In this document: in pieces, positions 1 through 8,597 of the stretch
Layout of the letters: each line of letters begins with the position of its first letter
Numbering within the stretch: position 1 is the stretch's first letter
NCBI GenBank assembly: GCA_024699325.1
Contig: JAILPS010000007.1
Coordinates: 1 to 64,000 of the forward strand
Origin: Lachnospiraceae bacterium
Lineage (GTDB): Bacteria; Bacillota; Clostridia; Lachnospirales; Lachnospiraceae
DNA length: 64,000 nt
Direction: 5' to 3'
Position numbers and translations under genes: made by a program
The notes under the pieces: generated by a model
What the model was told of the DNA's origin: nothing
The model's input: only the letters and a program-made list of their open reading frames with translations
Databases searched by the model: none

Positions 1-369
1 GCTCTTCTTGCCGTTTAATCCAAACTTTGCCTTCAGCTCCTCATAGACCTTCACGTCAAATGTGGGATACGCGTCCCTGTACACCTGCATCATTCTGTCC
101 ATGGAAGCATTGCCCATGTAGTAGAGGTCATCAGGCACGAAGACCATCTTCCCCTTAGCCTCCGGGTGCTCAAAAACATCCACACCGTCAATCTTTATCG
201 TTCCGCCGTCAGCTCTGTAGATGCCCGTGATCATTCGCATAAGTGTTGATTTGCCGGCACCGTTACTTCCAACCAGGCCGAAAATACATTTGTCAGGAAT
301 GGTGACACTTATATCAGAGACTGCCACAAAATCATCAAACCGTTTAGTAGCGTTACTAATCTCAATCAT
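1..369 (-). CDS. ABC transporter ATP-binding protein, N-terminal part (runs off the window)
   Basis: The visible 123 codons encode the start of an ABC ATPase, beginning MIEISNATKRFDDFVAV and carrying a Walker A motif GSNGAGKST near residue 35. The spacing and the later text (KGKMVFVPDDLYY at the Q-loop position) resemble BcrA/YtrB-type ATPases that power ABC-2 exporters; that subfamily call is inference because the signature and Walker B motifs lie outside the window. The ATG at 369 has a GGGGAGGA ribosome site directly upstream. A second ATG four bases further up is out of frame. The gene has its own promoter with an inverted repeat on the -10 box, which would fit a GntR-type regulator of YtrA kind, but no regulator gene is visible here. 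Confidence 0.85.
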   Translation of the reverse strand, partial: MIEISNATKRFDDFVAVSDISVTIPDKCIFGLVGSNGAGKSTLMRMITGIYRADGGTIKIDGVDVFEHPEAKGKMVFVPDDLYYMGNASMDRMMQVYRDAYPTFDVKVYEELKAKFGLNGKKS

Positions 370-412
370 ACATAATCCTCCCCCTGCACAGATGTAAGCT
401 TATCTAACATCC

Positions 413-431
413 GTACTATCTCACATAGTAC
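413..431. promoter_or_regulatory. Perfect inverted repeat over the -10 box (operator candidate)
   Basis: GTACTAT and ATAGTAC are perfect 7-base arms separated by 5 bases. The right arm coincides with the -10 hexamer of the ABC ATPase promoter, so a bound dimer would block transcription. Which protein binds is unknown. Confidence 0.55.
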
Positions 432-453
432 AGATGTTTTTACAATTTGTCAA
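425..453 (-). promoter_or_regulatory. Promoter of the ABC ATPase gene
   Basis: Read on the minus strand: TTGACA, a 17-base spacer, then TACTAT. The predicted leader to the start codon is about 50 bases. Confidence 0.7.
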
Positions 454-464
454 TATTTTTTATA

Positions 465-499
465 CAAAAAAGGCCCAGAAACACTTGATTCTGAGCCTT
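465..499 (-). terminator. Rho-independent terminator of the pot operon
   Basis: On the minus strand an 11-bp stem with one G-T pair (AAGGCTCAGAA with TTCTGGGCCTT) is followed by six T. It begins a few bases after the potD stop codon. Confidence 0.85.
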
Positions 500-503
500 A
501 AAA

Positions 504-1916
504 CTATTTGATTTTCAAAAACTCCAGGAGATCAAAGCATCTGACATTGGTCCACATGCGGTTGATCCGCTCGTTTTCCTGTGCCGGGAAGAAGTACATG
601 ATGACACTCTTCTCGACCTCCTCGTATAGAGGATACTGCGCGTGCAGCTGACGTCTGGTCTGATCCTCTGAGCAGGTGATGGTGTATTCTGAATACTCCT
701 CCTCGTCAGGCGTAAAGAAGTAGCCAATCTCGTAGTCGACCACATCCTCCTCATCCTCCTCGGCGCTGTATGACCAGTCCACATACTGGAAGATCCTGTC
801 GTCATCTCCTCCTGAGATTACAGAGGTGTAGCCTATGTAATACATGTTTCTGATGGCATTATCAGGGCGTGCGCAGAAGTTGGCAAAAGCCTCGGCGGCC
901 TGCTGTTTTCTGGGATCCTCCTCTATGCCCTTCTTAAGCATTACCCAGCCGTCAAACCACAAATTCGACCCCTCCTCAGGCATGGCGTAGCACAGCTCCA
1001 CACCGTCCTCGTCGGCCTGATCCATAGTGTAGACCGCATCTCCTGACCACTGCTGGTTTGCGATGACCTTGCCCGTGACCATGTCAGCCTTGCCGCTGTC
1101 AGTCTCGAAGGCGTACATGTTATCCTTGATGTCCGAGAGTATCTCCTCCACTCCTGCCACCGTGTCCACATCCGTGCGGTTTAGCATGGCGGAGAGCTGC
1201 TCCTTATAGTCGGGAAGCGCCAAAAACTGCTCATCCGTAATCTGGTCATAGTAGTGAATGGCTATGGCGGCAAAATAAGCGTCTCTCACGCTGTCCTTGA
1301 TGGTCATTCGCTTTCTGTAGGAGGTGTTTAACAGAAGCTTCCAGCTAGAAGCCTCCTCGTCGCTTATCTCCTCGGGGTTGTAGACTATGCCAAGCGTACC
1401 CCACATATATCCCGCGGCGTAGTCGCGAAGCGCCTTGCCGTCAATATTTATGTCGTTAAATCTCTGGGCGATATACGGCGATAATCCCCTGACATAGTAG
1501 TTCTCTTCGTTTTCCACATCCTTAAAATCTTCGGAAAACTCTAGGAGCATCCCCTCGTTAAGCATTTTCATGATCATGTACTCTGAAGGGCATACCAGGT
1601 CATATGTGTCGCCTATGGTTATCTGGTTATATAACTCCTCGTTGGTTCCAAATGTGGAATATTCGACCCTGACCTTCACGCCGTAGGTCTCATAGTACCA
1701 CTCTTCAAAATCCTCTATGAGGCTGTTCTCCCCAATAATCTCGGTGCCGTCCTCAAGCTCTATAAGCTCTTCTTCGTCCCAGTCGCCAAGGTCTATATAC
1801 TCCTCCCAGTTAGAGATGCGAAGCACAACCTCGTCGCCCTCGCTCTCACCTGAGCATCCTGTGAGCAGGGAGGATAAAACAACGCCCGAAGCAATCCAAA
1901 AACTACCTCTTCTCAT
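504..1916 (-). CDS. potD: Spermidine/putrescine ABC transporter substrate-binding lipoprotein PotD
   Basis: This is the extracellular receptor of a polyamine importer. The N-terminus is a lipoprotein signal with lipobox LLTGC and the lipidated Cys at residue 21. The remainder reads as a PotD/PotF-type periplasmic-binding fold, for example ISNWEEYID early on, MWGTLGIVYNP in the middle, and a late segment NAIRNMYYIGYTSVISG. At 470 residues it is longer than the usual 350 or so, mainly through acidic stretches around residues 35-65 and 380-410. It is the last gene of potABCD and its start overlaps the end of potC by 14 bases, so the two are probably translationally coupled. The operon order and homology make polyamines the likely substrate; the exact one cannot be read from sequence. 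Confidence 0.92.
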   Translation of the reverse strand: MRRGSFWIASGVVLSSLLTGCSGESEGDEVVLRISNWEEYIDLGDWDEEELIELEDGTEIIGENSLIEDFEEWYYETYGVKVRVEYSTFGTNEELYNQITIGDTYDLVCPSEYMIMKMLNEGMLLEFSEDFKDVENEENYYVRGLSPYIAQRFNDINIDGKALRDYAAGYMWGTLGIVYNPEEISDEEASSWKLLLNTSYRKRMTIKDSVRDAYFAAIAIHYYDQITDEQFLALPDYKEQLSAMLNRTDVDTVAGVEEILSDIKDNMYAFETDSGKADMVTGKVIANQQWSGDAVYTMDQADEDGVELCYAMPEEGSNLWFDGWVMLKKGIEEDPRKQQAAEAFANFCARPDNAIRNMYYIGYTSVISGGDDDRIFQYVDWSYSAEEDEEDVVDYEIGYFFTPDEEEYSEYTITCSEDQTRRQLHAQYPLYEEVEKSVIMYFFPAQENERINRMWTNVRCFDLLEFLKIK

Positions 1917-2691
1917 CGTCCGACCTCCTCACATTCATGATTACAACCGACACGATAACCAACAGGAATATGATGGCTGAGAGTGCCCACAGCGCTGTCT
2001 TAATCTCTGTCTGGGAGCCGCGGGTCGCATTGACAACATAGGTTGATATGGTGTCAAATGTTGCGGGCTTGGTGTAGGTTGTGATGAAATAATCGTCAAG
2101 TGACAGCGTGATAGCCGTCATAAAACCGCTAAGTATGCCCGGCATTATCTGCGGAATTATAATCTTAAACAGGGCTTTGCCTGGCGTGCAGCCAAGGTCT
2201 AGTGCTGCCTCATATAATGCGCCGTCCATCTGCTTGAGTCTTGGCATAACTGACAGATACACAAAGGGTGTGCACAGCGCAGTCTGACCTACAAGCAGAG
2301 GAATAAATGTCGCCTTGTCGATGTGAAATACCACAATCAGAAGGATGCACACAGAAAAACCTGTGACAACATCCGCATTTACTATGGGGATCTCGTTGGC
2401 AAACTCTAGGAAACCTCTGACCCCTCTTCTCGAGTAGAACGCTCCTATGGCGCCCATGGTGCCAAGAAGTGTGGACAAAACCGCCACAGATATGGCCAAA
2501 ACCACGGTCCCGACCATCATGTTGATGAGCTCCTCCTGCGTAAACAGTGTCACGTAGTTCTGGAGTGAGAAACCCCTGACGCTTCCTATCATGGTGGAGC
2601 TTGTGAAGCTGTAAAATGCAAGTATCAGGATCGGCAGGTATAAAAACGCCAAAACCAGCCATATCCAGCCGTGCTGTAAAACTCTTCTCAT
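1903..2691 (-). CDS. potC: Spermidine/putrescine ABC transporter permease PotC
   Basis: One of the two inner-membrane permease subunits of the polyamine importer, 262 residues and about six hydrophobic segments, the usual size. It carries the EAA loop that contacts the ATPase, seen as YEAALDLGCTPGKALFKIII near residues 160-180, followed by PQIMPG. It begins MRRVLQHGWIWLVLAFLYLP, with the first membrane segment at residues 9-30. The start codon overlaps the potB stop by four bases (ATGA), and its own end overlaps potD by 14 bases. Together with potB it should form the channel heterodimer. Confidence 0.94.
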   Translation of the reverse strand: MRRVLQHGWIWLVLAFLYLPILILAFYSFTSSTMIGSVRGFSLQNYVTLFTQEELINMMVGTVVLAISVAVLSTLLGTMGAIGAFYSRRGVRGFLEFANEIPIVNADVVTGFSVCILLIVVFHIDKATFIPLLVGQTALCTPFVYLSVMPRLKQMDGALYEAALDLGCTPGKALFKIIIPQIMPGILSGFMTAITLSLDDYFITTYTKPATFDTISTYVVNATRGSQTEIKTALWALSAIIFLLVIVSVVIMNVRRSDDEKR

Positions 2692-3479
2692 CGTCTCCTG
2701 CCTCCTTCCTCACCTGCAATCAGATGGTTTGTGATTATCGTAAAGAGGCCTATGAACATAAGCAGGATCGCAGATATCAGCGAGCCGTTGTTCCAGTCGT
2801 AGGCGTTAAAATAGCTTCCGATAAGGCTTCCCATGATGTATGTGCTGTTGTAAACCATGTCAAGAACCACATAGTTTGTCATGGCCGGAAGAAAAACCAT
2901 GGTAATGCCGCTTACAATTCCAGGGATGGTGAGCGGTATCACCACCTTAAAAATAGTCTGCCACTTGTTGGCGCCAAGGTCCGCGCTCGCCTCCAGCATA
3001 GAGTTGTCAAGCTTCGTCAGGCTGTTAAACAGCGGCATAATCATAAACGGCAGGAAATCGTAAACCATGCAGATAATGGTGTTCATGAAGGGGTGATATG
3101 CGAGATTCCCCTCCAAAACCGTGAGTATCTCCTTCATGGCTGTGATCCTCAGCGTGAAGTTAATCCACATTGGAAGCACAAAAACCATCAGGAATGCATG
3201 CTTTCTCGCGTACTCCCCCTTGGCAAGGATATATGCCACGGGATATGCGATGAGAAGGCAGATGGCCGTTACCATAACCGCGATGACCAGACTGTATATA
3301 AGCGTTCCGACGGTCTTCGCGCTTCTGAAAAAGTTTAGGAAGTTCTCAAGCGAGACATGTCCCTCCCCGTCCGTGAAGCCGTAGTAGAGGATCACGAGGA
3401 GGGGAAATATCACGAAGAATACCATAAACAGCGCATATGGTATCGCCAGAGCCTTCCTCTCAAAATTAGATGTTTTCAT
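2688..3479 (-). CDS. potB: Spermidine/putrescine ABC transporter permease PotB
   Basis: The partner permease of PotC, 263 residues with about six membrane segments. The first lies at residues 14-36 (YALFMVFFVIFPLLVILYYG). The EAA motif is LEASADLGANKWQTIFKVVI near residues 160-180, followed by PLTIPG, matching the ATPase-contact loop of the family. A strong GGGAGG ribosome site precedes the ATG. It sits 12 bases after potA and overlaps potC by four bases, so the four pot genes form one transcript read from the promoter at 5002-5030. Confidence 0.94.
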   Translation of the reverse strand: MKTSNFERKALAIPYALFMVFFVIFPLLVILYYGFTDGEGHVSLENFLNFFRSAKTVGTLIYSLVIAVMVTAICLLIAYPVAYILAKGEYARKHAFLMVFVLPMWINFTLRITAMKEILTVLEGNLAYHPFMNTIICMVYDFLPFMIMPLFNSLTKLDNSMLEASADLGANKWQTIFKVVIPLTIPGIVSGITMVFLPAMTNYVVLDMVYNSTYIMGSLIGSYFNAYDWNNGSLISAILLMFIGLFTIITNHLIAGEEGGRRR

Positions 3480-3491
3480 GACGTCCTCCCA

Positions 3492-4940
3492 CTACTTCAT
3501 AAACTGGATCTTAATGCTGTCCTTCGGGATGATTACGCTTACGATATCATCCTGGTTCCACAGCGAATCGTCGTCGATCACATAATCGTTCTCCGACTTG
3601 CTTCTTATTGTGTAGCTGTAGTGGTCGCCGATATAGTAGAATGACACAATCTGGCCGGTCACGATACCCTCGTCCTTGTTATCGCTCATGTCGCCGTCCT
3701 CAGGATTAAAATAAACCACAACATTTACGCCTTCCGTCACTATCTCGTTGCCGGACTTGTCCACAAGTTTTCCGTCTGAGACCTTCGCCTCAGGGTAAAC
3801 CTTCTTATAGTCCACATATATTTCAACATCCGCAAACCTGACAAAGAGTCCCTTCTCAGCGTCAAATGCTCCGAGCTCGCCCACATAGTGGTTGATTGTG
3901 TTGTCATACGGAATAATGTGGATGTTGTCAGGCTCCACGAAGAGTCCAACCTCCGCGCCCGCGCTTAAATGCTTCGTGGTGTGAACCTCCATCTCGAAGT
4001 CGCCGCACTGCACGAATGTAACGTAAAATGTTCCCTTGAAATCCGCGCTGGTCACTGTGCCCGTGAGCTGACCCTTGCCCTTCTCGACAATCTCCACGTC
4101 CTCAGGTCTTATAACCGCGTCAATCTTGGTTCCCTTCTCAAAATCATCCACGCACTCAAACAGGGCATCCGCAAATCTTGCCTGATGGAATGCCGCCATG
4201 GTTCCGTTAAATATATTGCTCTCGCCGATGAAGTCAGCCACGAACACATTAGCCGGCTCATTATAGATATCCTCAGGGGTTCCAACCTGCTGGATGGCGC
4301 CGTCAGCCATAACCACAACCTTATCGCTCATGGTCAGAGCCTCCTCCTGATCATGTGTTACAAATATAAATGTGATTCCAAGCTTCTTGTGCATGTTTTT
4401 AAGCTCTAACTGCATTTCCTTGCGCATCTTATAGTCAAGGGCAGACAGAGGCTCGTCAAGTAAGAGCACCTGCGGCTCATTTACGATAGCTCTGGCTATG
4501 GCGATACGCTGCTGCTGACCGCCTGAGAGAGTCTGGATGTCGCGCTTCTCAAACCCTGCCAGGTCAACTATCTCAAGCGCCTCCTTAACCTTCTTCTCCG
4601 TCTCCGCCTTGCTTACCTTCTTCATCTTCAGACCGAAGGCTATATTGTCGTAAACATTCAAATGTGGAAAGAGCGCGTACTTCTGAAACACTGTGTTGAT
4701 GGGGCGCTCATAGGGCGGCAGCGGGCTTATATCCCTGCCGTTTAGAGTAATCTGACCTGAAGTCGGCGTGTCGAAACCGCCTATCATCCTAAGTATTGTG
4801 GTCTTGCCACAGCCGGAAGGGCCAAGGAGGGTTACAAACTCTCCTCTCTTAATCTCGAGATTAATATTCTCGATGACGGTGGTGTTTCCGTCGTAGGACT
4901 TTTTGACATCCTTAAGCTCAATTATTGTGTCCTTCTCCAT
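3492..4940 (-). CDS. potA: Spermidine/putrescine ABC transporter ATPase PotA, with extended C-terminus
   Basis: The ATPase of the polyamine importer. All motifs are intact: Walker [10 protein letters not shown] near residue 37, Q-loop [11 protein letters not shown], signature LSGGQQQR, Walker [13 protein letters not shown], and the H-loop THDQEEAL. I place the start at the ATG at 4940 (MEKDTIIEL). A TTG four codons upstream lies inside the GGAGGAGAAG ribosome site. After the ATPase domain (about 1-235) comes a TOBE-like region (about 255-350, starting [12 protein letters not shown]), then about 130 further residues including [14 protein letters not shown], which looks like a second, split TOBE unit. 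The total of 482 is about 100-130 longer than typical PotA. First gene of potABCD. Confidence 0.93.
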   Translation of the reverse strand: MEKDTIIELKDVKKSYDGNTTVIENINLEIKRGEFVTLLGPSGCGKTTILRMIGGFDTPTSGQITLNGRDISPLPPYERPINTVFQKYALFPHLNVYDNIAFGLKMKKVSKAETEKKVKEALEIVDLAGFEKRDIQTLSGGQQQRIAIARAIVNEPQVLLLDEPLSALDYKMRKEMQLELKNMHKKLGITFIFVTHDQEEALTMSDKVVVMADGAIQQVGTPEDIYNEPANVFVADFIGESNIFNGTMAAFHQARFADALFECVDDFEKGTKIDAVIRPEDVEIVEKGKGQLTGTVTSADFKGTFYVTFVQCGDFEMEVHTTKHLSAGAEVGLFVEPDNIHIIPYDNTINHYVGELGAFDAEKGLFVRFADVEIYVDYKKVYPEAKVSDGKLVDKSGNEIVTEGVNVVVYFNPEDGDMSDNKDEGIVTGQIVSFYYIGDHYSYTIRSKSENDYVIDDDSLWNQDDIVSVIIPKDSIKIQFMK

Positions 4941-5001
4941 CTTCTCCTCCAAATCTAAACATAACTTTACCGTGTTAGCAGTCTAAAACACTGTAAACTT
5001 C

Positions 5002-5030
5002 AAAATACTAATTTTATTTTTATTTGTCAA
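5002..5030 (-). promoter_or_regulatory. Promoter of the potABCD operon
   Basis: Minus strand: TTGACA, 17-base spacer, TATTTT. The leader to the potA start is about 55 bases. It is arranged back to back with the plus-strand promoter at 5050-5078. Confidence 0.7.
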
Positions 5031-5049
5031 TACATTTGCCGAATGTTTC

Positions 5050-5078
5050 TTGCGTGCCCTGAATTATTGATTTATAAT
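5050..5078 (+). promoter_or_regulatory. Promoter of the ChW-repeat protein gene
   Basis: TTGCGT, 17-base spacer, then a perfect TATAAT. A short inverted repeat (GGCAG, CTGCC) follows in the leader, and AAGGAGG lies 7 bases before the start codon at 5151. Confidence 0.65.
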
Positions 5079-5150
5079 GTATTTATGAGACTTTTACAGG
5101 CAGTATTTTCTGCCGGCAAAAACACTTAAATACACTAAGGAGGCAATACG

Positions 5151-7862
5151 ATGAAACAATTGAAAAAGCGTATTTTTTCGGCTGTTTTGGCTCTTGCCGT
5201 GATAATTGCACAGCTTGTGATTGCTCCGTCCGTTTCTCACGCCAGGGCTTTGGTCCATGTAAACTATATGGCAAATGTGCAGTCCCTGGGCTGGATGGAC
5301 TGGGTGTCTGACGGCGAGATGGCCGGAACCAGCGCAAGAGCCCTGAGGCTTGAGGGCATACGCGTAAGCACAAGCTTGGACCCTGAGGACCTGGGCGTGC
5401 AGTACACCACCCATGTCCAGAACTACGGCTGGATGGCCTGGTCATGTGACGGCGAACAAAACGGCGCCATCGGGGAGAGCAAGCGCTTAGAAGCCATCAA
5501 AATCCAGCTTACAGGCTCCCTTAAGAATGACTACGACATATTCTACCGCCTGCATGTACAAAACTTAGGCTGGCTTGGCTGGACTAAAAACGGCGCCCCT
5601 GCGGGAAGCGCCGGATATGCATACCGCGTGGAGGGCATACAGATTGTGATACTTCCCGCCGGCCAGACGCCCACACTTACATATCAGGGCGTAACAGGCA
5701 CCAACCAGAGCGCCTATGTCTACAAAACCGGCAGTTCCACTGTCAGCGTCCCCGGCGCCGACTCCCCGGTCATAAGCTACAGGACTCATGTTCAAAACGA
5801 CGGCTGGCAGACCTGGCGCACAAACGGCGCCATGAGCGGAACCAGCGGCCGCGCTCTTAGACTTGAGGGCATAAATATTGACATATCAAACACTAACTAC
5901 GACGGCGACATAGTCTACCGCACCCATGTACAGAACATTGGCTGGCAGGACTGGAAAAAAAACGGCGACATGAGCGGCACCAGCGGCAAAGCCTACCGTT
6001 TGGAGGGCATACAGATTTACCTTACGGGCTCTCTTGGCGAGCACTACGACGTTTACTACCGCGTGCACGCGCAAAACTACGGCTGGCTTAACTGGGCCAA
6101 AAACGGTGCCCCTGCGGGCACTGCGGGATACGCTCTGAGACTTGAGGGCATTCAGATAGTTCTGGTGGCTAAGAACGCCTCTGCCCCAACTGATGTGGCA
6201 GGCATCCACTCCACAGTCGCCTCAGCATTTGTTCGCTCATCCGGCTCTTCCATGCCTGATAACCCCTCTGAGAGCTCTGCCACTTCTATGGACGCTGCAG
6301 ACTACTCATACACGGTCATCCCGCTTCTCGAGCCGTTTAACGAATACTTCTACATTCTGACAGAGAACCCTGACCCGGACAGTTTCTACTTCGTGGACCC
6401 TTCATCTGTCTACACAGACGGCGAGGCTTCCATCACCCCTATGCAGACTATATTTAGCGATGTGACCTATGAAAATGAAGCTACCTACCGCGTGCCGGGC
6501 GGCTATATCGCCAGCGGCATCTGCACGGACGGCGGAGTGCTTGAGCTCTACACGAGAACTCTTATCTCCTCCACCCCTGTTCTAAATATCACAACGGGCG
6601 AGACCACCTACCGCAAAAACTACAGCACGGCCACGGCGTCTAAAACCATCAAAATCGCCGAACTTGTGGACGAGGTGGACTACCTGATCGACACATATTC
6701 AGGCGACAAGACTGACTTCTTCGAGAGGCTTACCGCCATCCAGAGCGGTCTGCAAAGCATTTGTCTCTACTCCGGAACCTACGTGCTTGGAGACCTGGTC
6801 AAGAGCACTACCTCTCCTTACTGGGGTCTGTCAACCAGCCCTCACAAGGACCAGGATCTCTATCTTCAGGATCCTTACAGCCGCAAGGGCAGCAAGCCAA
6901 TGCTTGTGTCATACCTCTATCCGTTCCGCTACGATTCTCTTGGCTTCCCATCAACCATGGGCACTGTCGCCAAGAGGCTTGACTCAACAGTCACCACCGC
7001 GTGGAACTCAAACTATCACTACCTGATGGACATCACATACAACGGCACCACCAAATCCTACGGCGGCGCGGGAAGCGGCGGCGGACAGGGTATACTGCCA
7101 TCGCAGATTAAATACATTTACACATTTGACAAGAGCAGTGACGACGCATATCTTAAGACAACACTCACAGAGCTGGCGGCCATGAACTGCGAGTACGGCA
7201 CGCTGACCATACCTGACGACAGGGAGGACTTCATCACCTGGGGCGACATCAGAAAACAGGTCGGCGAGGGAAGCTATGCACAGGTTGTGGGCCTGACCTC
7301 CATCTACGGCGGCTCAACGAATGTCTACACATATCTCTACGACAACGGCTCAAGCGACAACAGTTCTTCTCTTCAGTGCTACGGCGCGCTTGGATATTTT
7401 TCAAATGCGTGGTACGACGGAAGATATTTTAATAGCTGGGAGTACTTCTACCCCGGCGCCACCCTTGCCCAGACAGTCGAGGATGTGCAGCCCGTGCTTA
7501 TCTTCAAGGACAGAACCATCAAATACCCTGACGATGACAAGGATTACAGATACAACTACGCCAAAATTTCTAACCTGGACAACTACGACACCGCAACAGG
7601 TGTATGGAGCGGCTACACAATCTACCGCTACAATGCAGAGCAAAACGCCTGGATTGCAGACATTTACAGCCGCTCTAAATACTACGACAGCACGCAGCGC
7701 AAATACCTGGCCATCGAGGACGAGGCGTTTATCGACGCCTGCACCATCACCATGGATGAGGCCACAAACGTCGAGCTGATTGACAGAAACACGAACGTCG
7801 CCCCGTCAGAATACCTGCGCTACACCATGGACGTGGCTCCTGGCACCAAGGGAACTAATTAG
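5151..7862 (+). CDS. Secreted protein with six ChW (clostridial hydrophobic W) repeats
   Basis: A 903-residue exported protein. Residues 1-33 are a Sec signal peptide ending SVSHARA. Six ChW repeats follow, beginning near residues 34, 84, 132, 210, 256 and 302. Each contains a core like HVQNYGWMAW, then a Gly-rich turn (GTSGRALRLEGI). They fall into two triplets separated by a Ser/Thr-rich linker (about 180-200). ChW repeats are known from clostridial surface and cellulosome-related proteins, where they are thought to bind carbohydrate or protein. Residues 380-903 form a Tyr-rich region I cannot assign. There is no LPXTG anchor or membrane segment, so the protein is probably released or held by non-covalent binding. 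Codon use is more C-rich at third positions than in the next gene, which suggests high expression or a different history. Confidence 0.88.
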   Translation: MKQLKKRIFSAVLALAVIIAQLVIAPSVSHARALVHVNYMANVQSLGWMDWVSDGEMAGTSARALRLEGIRVSTSLDPEDLGVQYTTHVQNYGWMAWSCDGEQNGAIGESKRLEAIKIQLTGSLKNDYDIFYRLHVQNLGWLGWTKNGAPAGSAGYAYRVEGIQIVILPAGQTPTLTYQGVTGTNQSAYVYKTGSSTVSVPGADSPVISYRTHVQNDGWQTWRTNGAMSGTSGRALRLEGINIDISNTNYDGDIVYRTHVQNIGWQDWKKNGDMSGTSGKAYRLEGIQIYLTGSLGEHYDVYYRVHAQNYGWLNWAKNGAPAGTAGYALRLEGIQIVLVAKNASAPTDVAGIHSTVASAFVRSSGSSMPDNPSESSATSMDAADYSYTVIPLLEPFNEYFYILTENPDPDSFYFVDPSSVYTDGEASITPMQTIFSDVTYENEATYRVPGGYIASGICTDGGVLELYTRTLISSTPVLNITTGETTYRKNYSTATASKTIKIAELVDEVDYLIDTYSGDKTDFFERLTAIQSGLQSICLYSGTYVLGDLVKSTTSPYWGLSTSPHKDQDLYLQDPYSRKGSKPMLVSYLYPFRYDSLGFPSTMGTVAKRLDSTVTTAWNSNYHYLMDITYNGTTKSYGGAGSGGGQGILPSQIKYIYTFDKSSDDAYLKTTLTELAAMNCEYGTLTIPDDREDFITWGDIRKQVGEGSYAQVVGLTSIYGGSTNVYTYLYDNGSSDNSSSLQCYGALGYFSNAWYDGRYFNSWEYFYPGATLAQTVEDVQPVLIFKDRTIKYPDDDKDYRYNYAKISNLDNYDTATGVWSGYTIYRYNAEQNAWIADIYSRSKYYDSTQRKYLAIEDEAFIDACTITMDEATNVELIDRNTNVAPSEYLRYTMDVAPGTKGTN

Positions 7863-7871
7863 TTATATTTC

Positions 7872-7900
7872 TTGACAAACACCACAATATATTGTATGTT
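7872..7900 (+). promoter_or_regulatory. Promoter of the small membrane protein gene
   Basis: A perfect TTGACA, 17-base spacer, then TATGTT. It lies just after the ChW gene stop, so the membrane protein gene can be expressed separately. Confidence 0.75.
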
Positions 7901-7938
7901 TAAGACAAGTTTTAAAATTCTTAAAAGGGGGTTTTGAC

Positions 7939-8388
7939 ATGAAAGCAAAACTTGGAATTCACGTTGGTTTTTTTGCCTGCATCGTATTTCTTCTTGCAAT
8001 GTTTGGCGGACTGACACCACTGTTACTTGTTGCAGGTTATGTTCTGATCTGCGAGGATAACGACTTCCTCAGAATGTCAGCCATCAAGGCTCTTCTGATA
8101 GTCATTTTCGTAGCTCTTCTGAACTACCTCATCGGAGTTATTCCTGACATCCTTTTCGATTTGTTCGACTGGTTCTCAAGGATCTTCAACGCAGAGACAT
8201 CTTTCAACAGCCTCGGCGCTATCTTAAAGATCAACCAGATCTTCAACTTCATCCATTGGATTGTCAACACATGCGAGGAAGTTTTCCTCCTGTTACTTGC
8301 ATTCTTAGCTTGTGGAATTAAGACAGTTCCTGTTCCATTCGTTGAGAAGCTTATCGAGAAGTACGCCAGCAAAGAGCAGGCTGCTTAA
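7939..8388 (+). CDS. Small integral membrane protein of unknown function
   Basis: A 149-residue protein of three or four membrane segments (about 8-36, 49-70 and 103-127, plus a weaker one near 70-85). The first two are separated by a short charged turn, CEDNDFLRMSAIKA, and the protein ends in a basic/acidic tail (EKLIEKYASKEQAA). I do not recognise a named family with certainty; the layout of paired hydrophobic segments around an ED-x-x-L-R turn recalls small DUF4870-like membrane proteins. The start has a strong AAAAGGGGG ribosome site and the gene has its own promoter and a strong terminator, so it is a single-gene unit. Nothing links it functionally to the ChW gene beyond position. Confidence 0.82.
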   Translation: MKAKLGIHVGFFACIVFLLAMFGGLTPLLLVAGYVLICEDNDFLRMSAIKALLIVIFVALLNYLIGVIPDILFDLFDWFSRIFNAETSFNSLGAILKINQIFNFIHWIVNTCEEVFLLLLAFLACGIKTVPVPFVEKLIEKYASKEQAA

Positions 8389-8406
8389 TTCAATCTGAAA
8401 ACACAA

Positions 8407-8436
8407 AACCCGCGGTACTAAGTACCGCGGGTTTTT
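8407..8436 (+). terminator. Strong terminator, probably bidirectional
   Basis: A 12-bp perfect stem AACCCGCGGTAC with GTACCGCGGGTT and loop TAA, followed by TTT on the plus strand. On the minus strand the same stem ends in TTTTGTGTTTT, three bases beyond the tRNA, so it can also end the tRNA transcript. Confidence 0.9.
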
Positions 8437-8438
8437 CG

Positions 8439-8512
8439 CGTCTCCGAAGTGATTTGAACACTCGACCTTCCGCTTAGGAGGCGGACGCTCTATCCAGCTG
8501 AGCTACGAAGAC
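8439..8512 (-). tRNA. tRNA-Arg, anticodon CCU
   Basis: Read on the minus strand, the acceptor arms are GTCTTCG and CGGAGAC, which pair with one G-T wobble. The D-arm is AGCTCAGCTGGATAGAGC. The anticodon stem CCGC/GCGG encloses the loop CTCCTAA, giving anticodon CCT and so AGG codons. The T-arm is GTGTTCAAATCAC with its flanking stem. The discriminator base is G and no CCA is encoded. The RNA has its own strong promoter at 8547-8575 and is transcribed alone. Confidence 0.96.
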
Positions 8513-8521
8513 ATATAAAAT

Positions 8522-8543
8522 GTGGTGGTCAAATGACCACCAC
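8522..8543 (-). terminator. Perfect 10-bp hairpin between the serpin gene and tRNA-Arg
   Basis: Arms GTGGTGGTCA and TGACCACCAC are separated by only two bases. On the minus strand it is followed by ATTTTAT, so it can serve as a modest terminator for the serpin gene. It also lies at the predicted start point of the tRNA-Arg transcript, which is unusual. Confidence 0.6.
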
Positions 8544-8546
8544 GCA

Positions 8547-8575
8547 ATAATAACATTTTAGATGTTCTATGTCAA
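8547..8575 (-). promoter_or_regulatory. Promoter of tRNA-Arg
   Basis: Minus strand: perfect TTGACA, 17-base spacer, TATTAT preceded by TGT (extended -10). It is among the best promoters by eye in the window, as expected for a stable RNA. Confidence 0.85.
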
Positions 8576-8597
8576 ATAGTTTCTGCAACCTTCCTCA

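Noticed and set aside
2616-3338. 240-codon plus-strand frame opposite potB/potC
   Set aside because: It is antisense to two clear permease genes, with composition typical of a shadow frame.
5097-5116. GGCAG/CTGCC hairpin before the ChW gene as a terminator
   Set aside because: The stem is 5 bp and no T-run follows on either strand. It is only a small leader hairpin.
8439-8512. Prophage or island attachment site at tRNA-Arg
   Set aside because: No integrase gene and no repeated tRNA 3' end were seen in the window.
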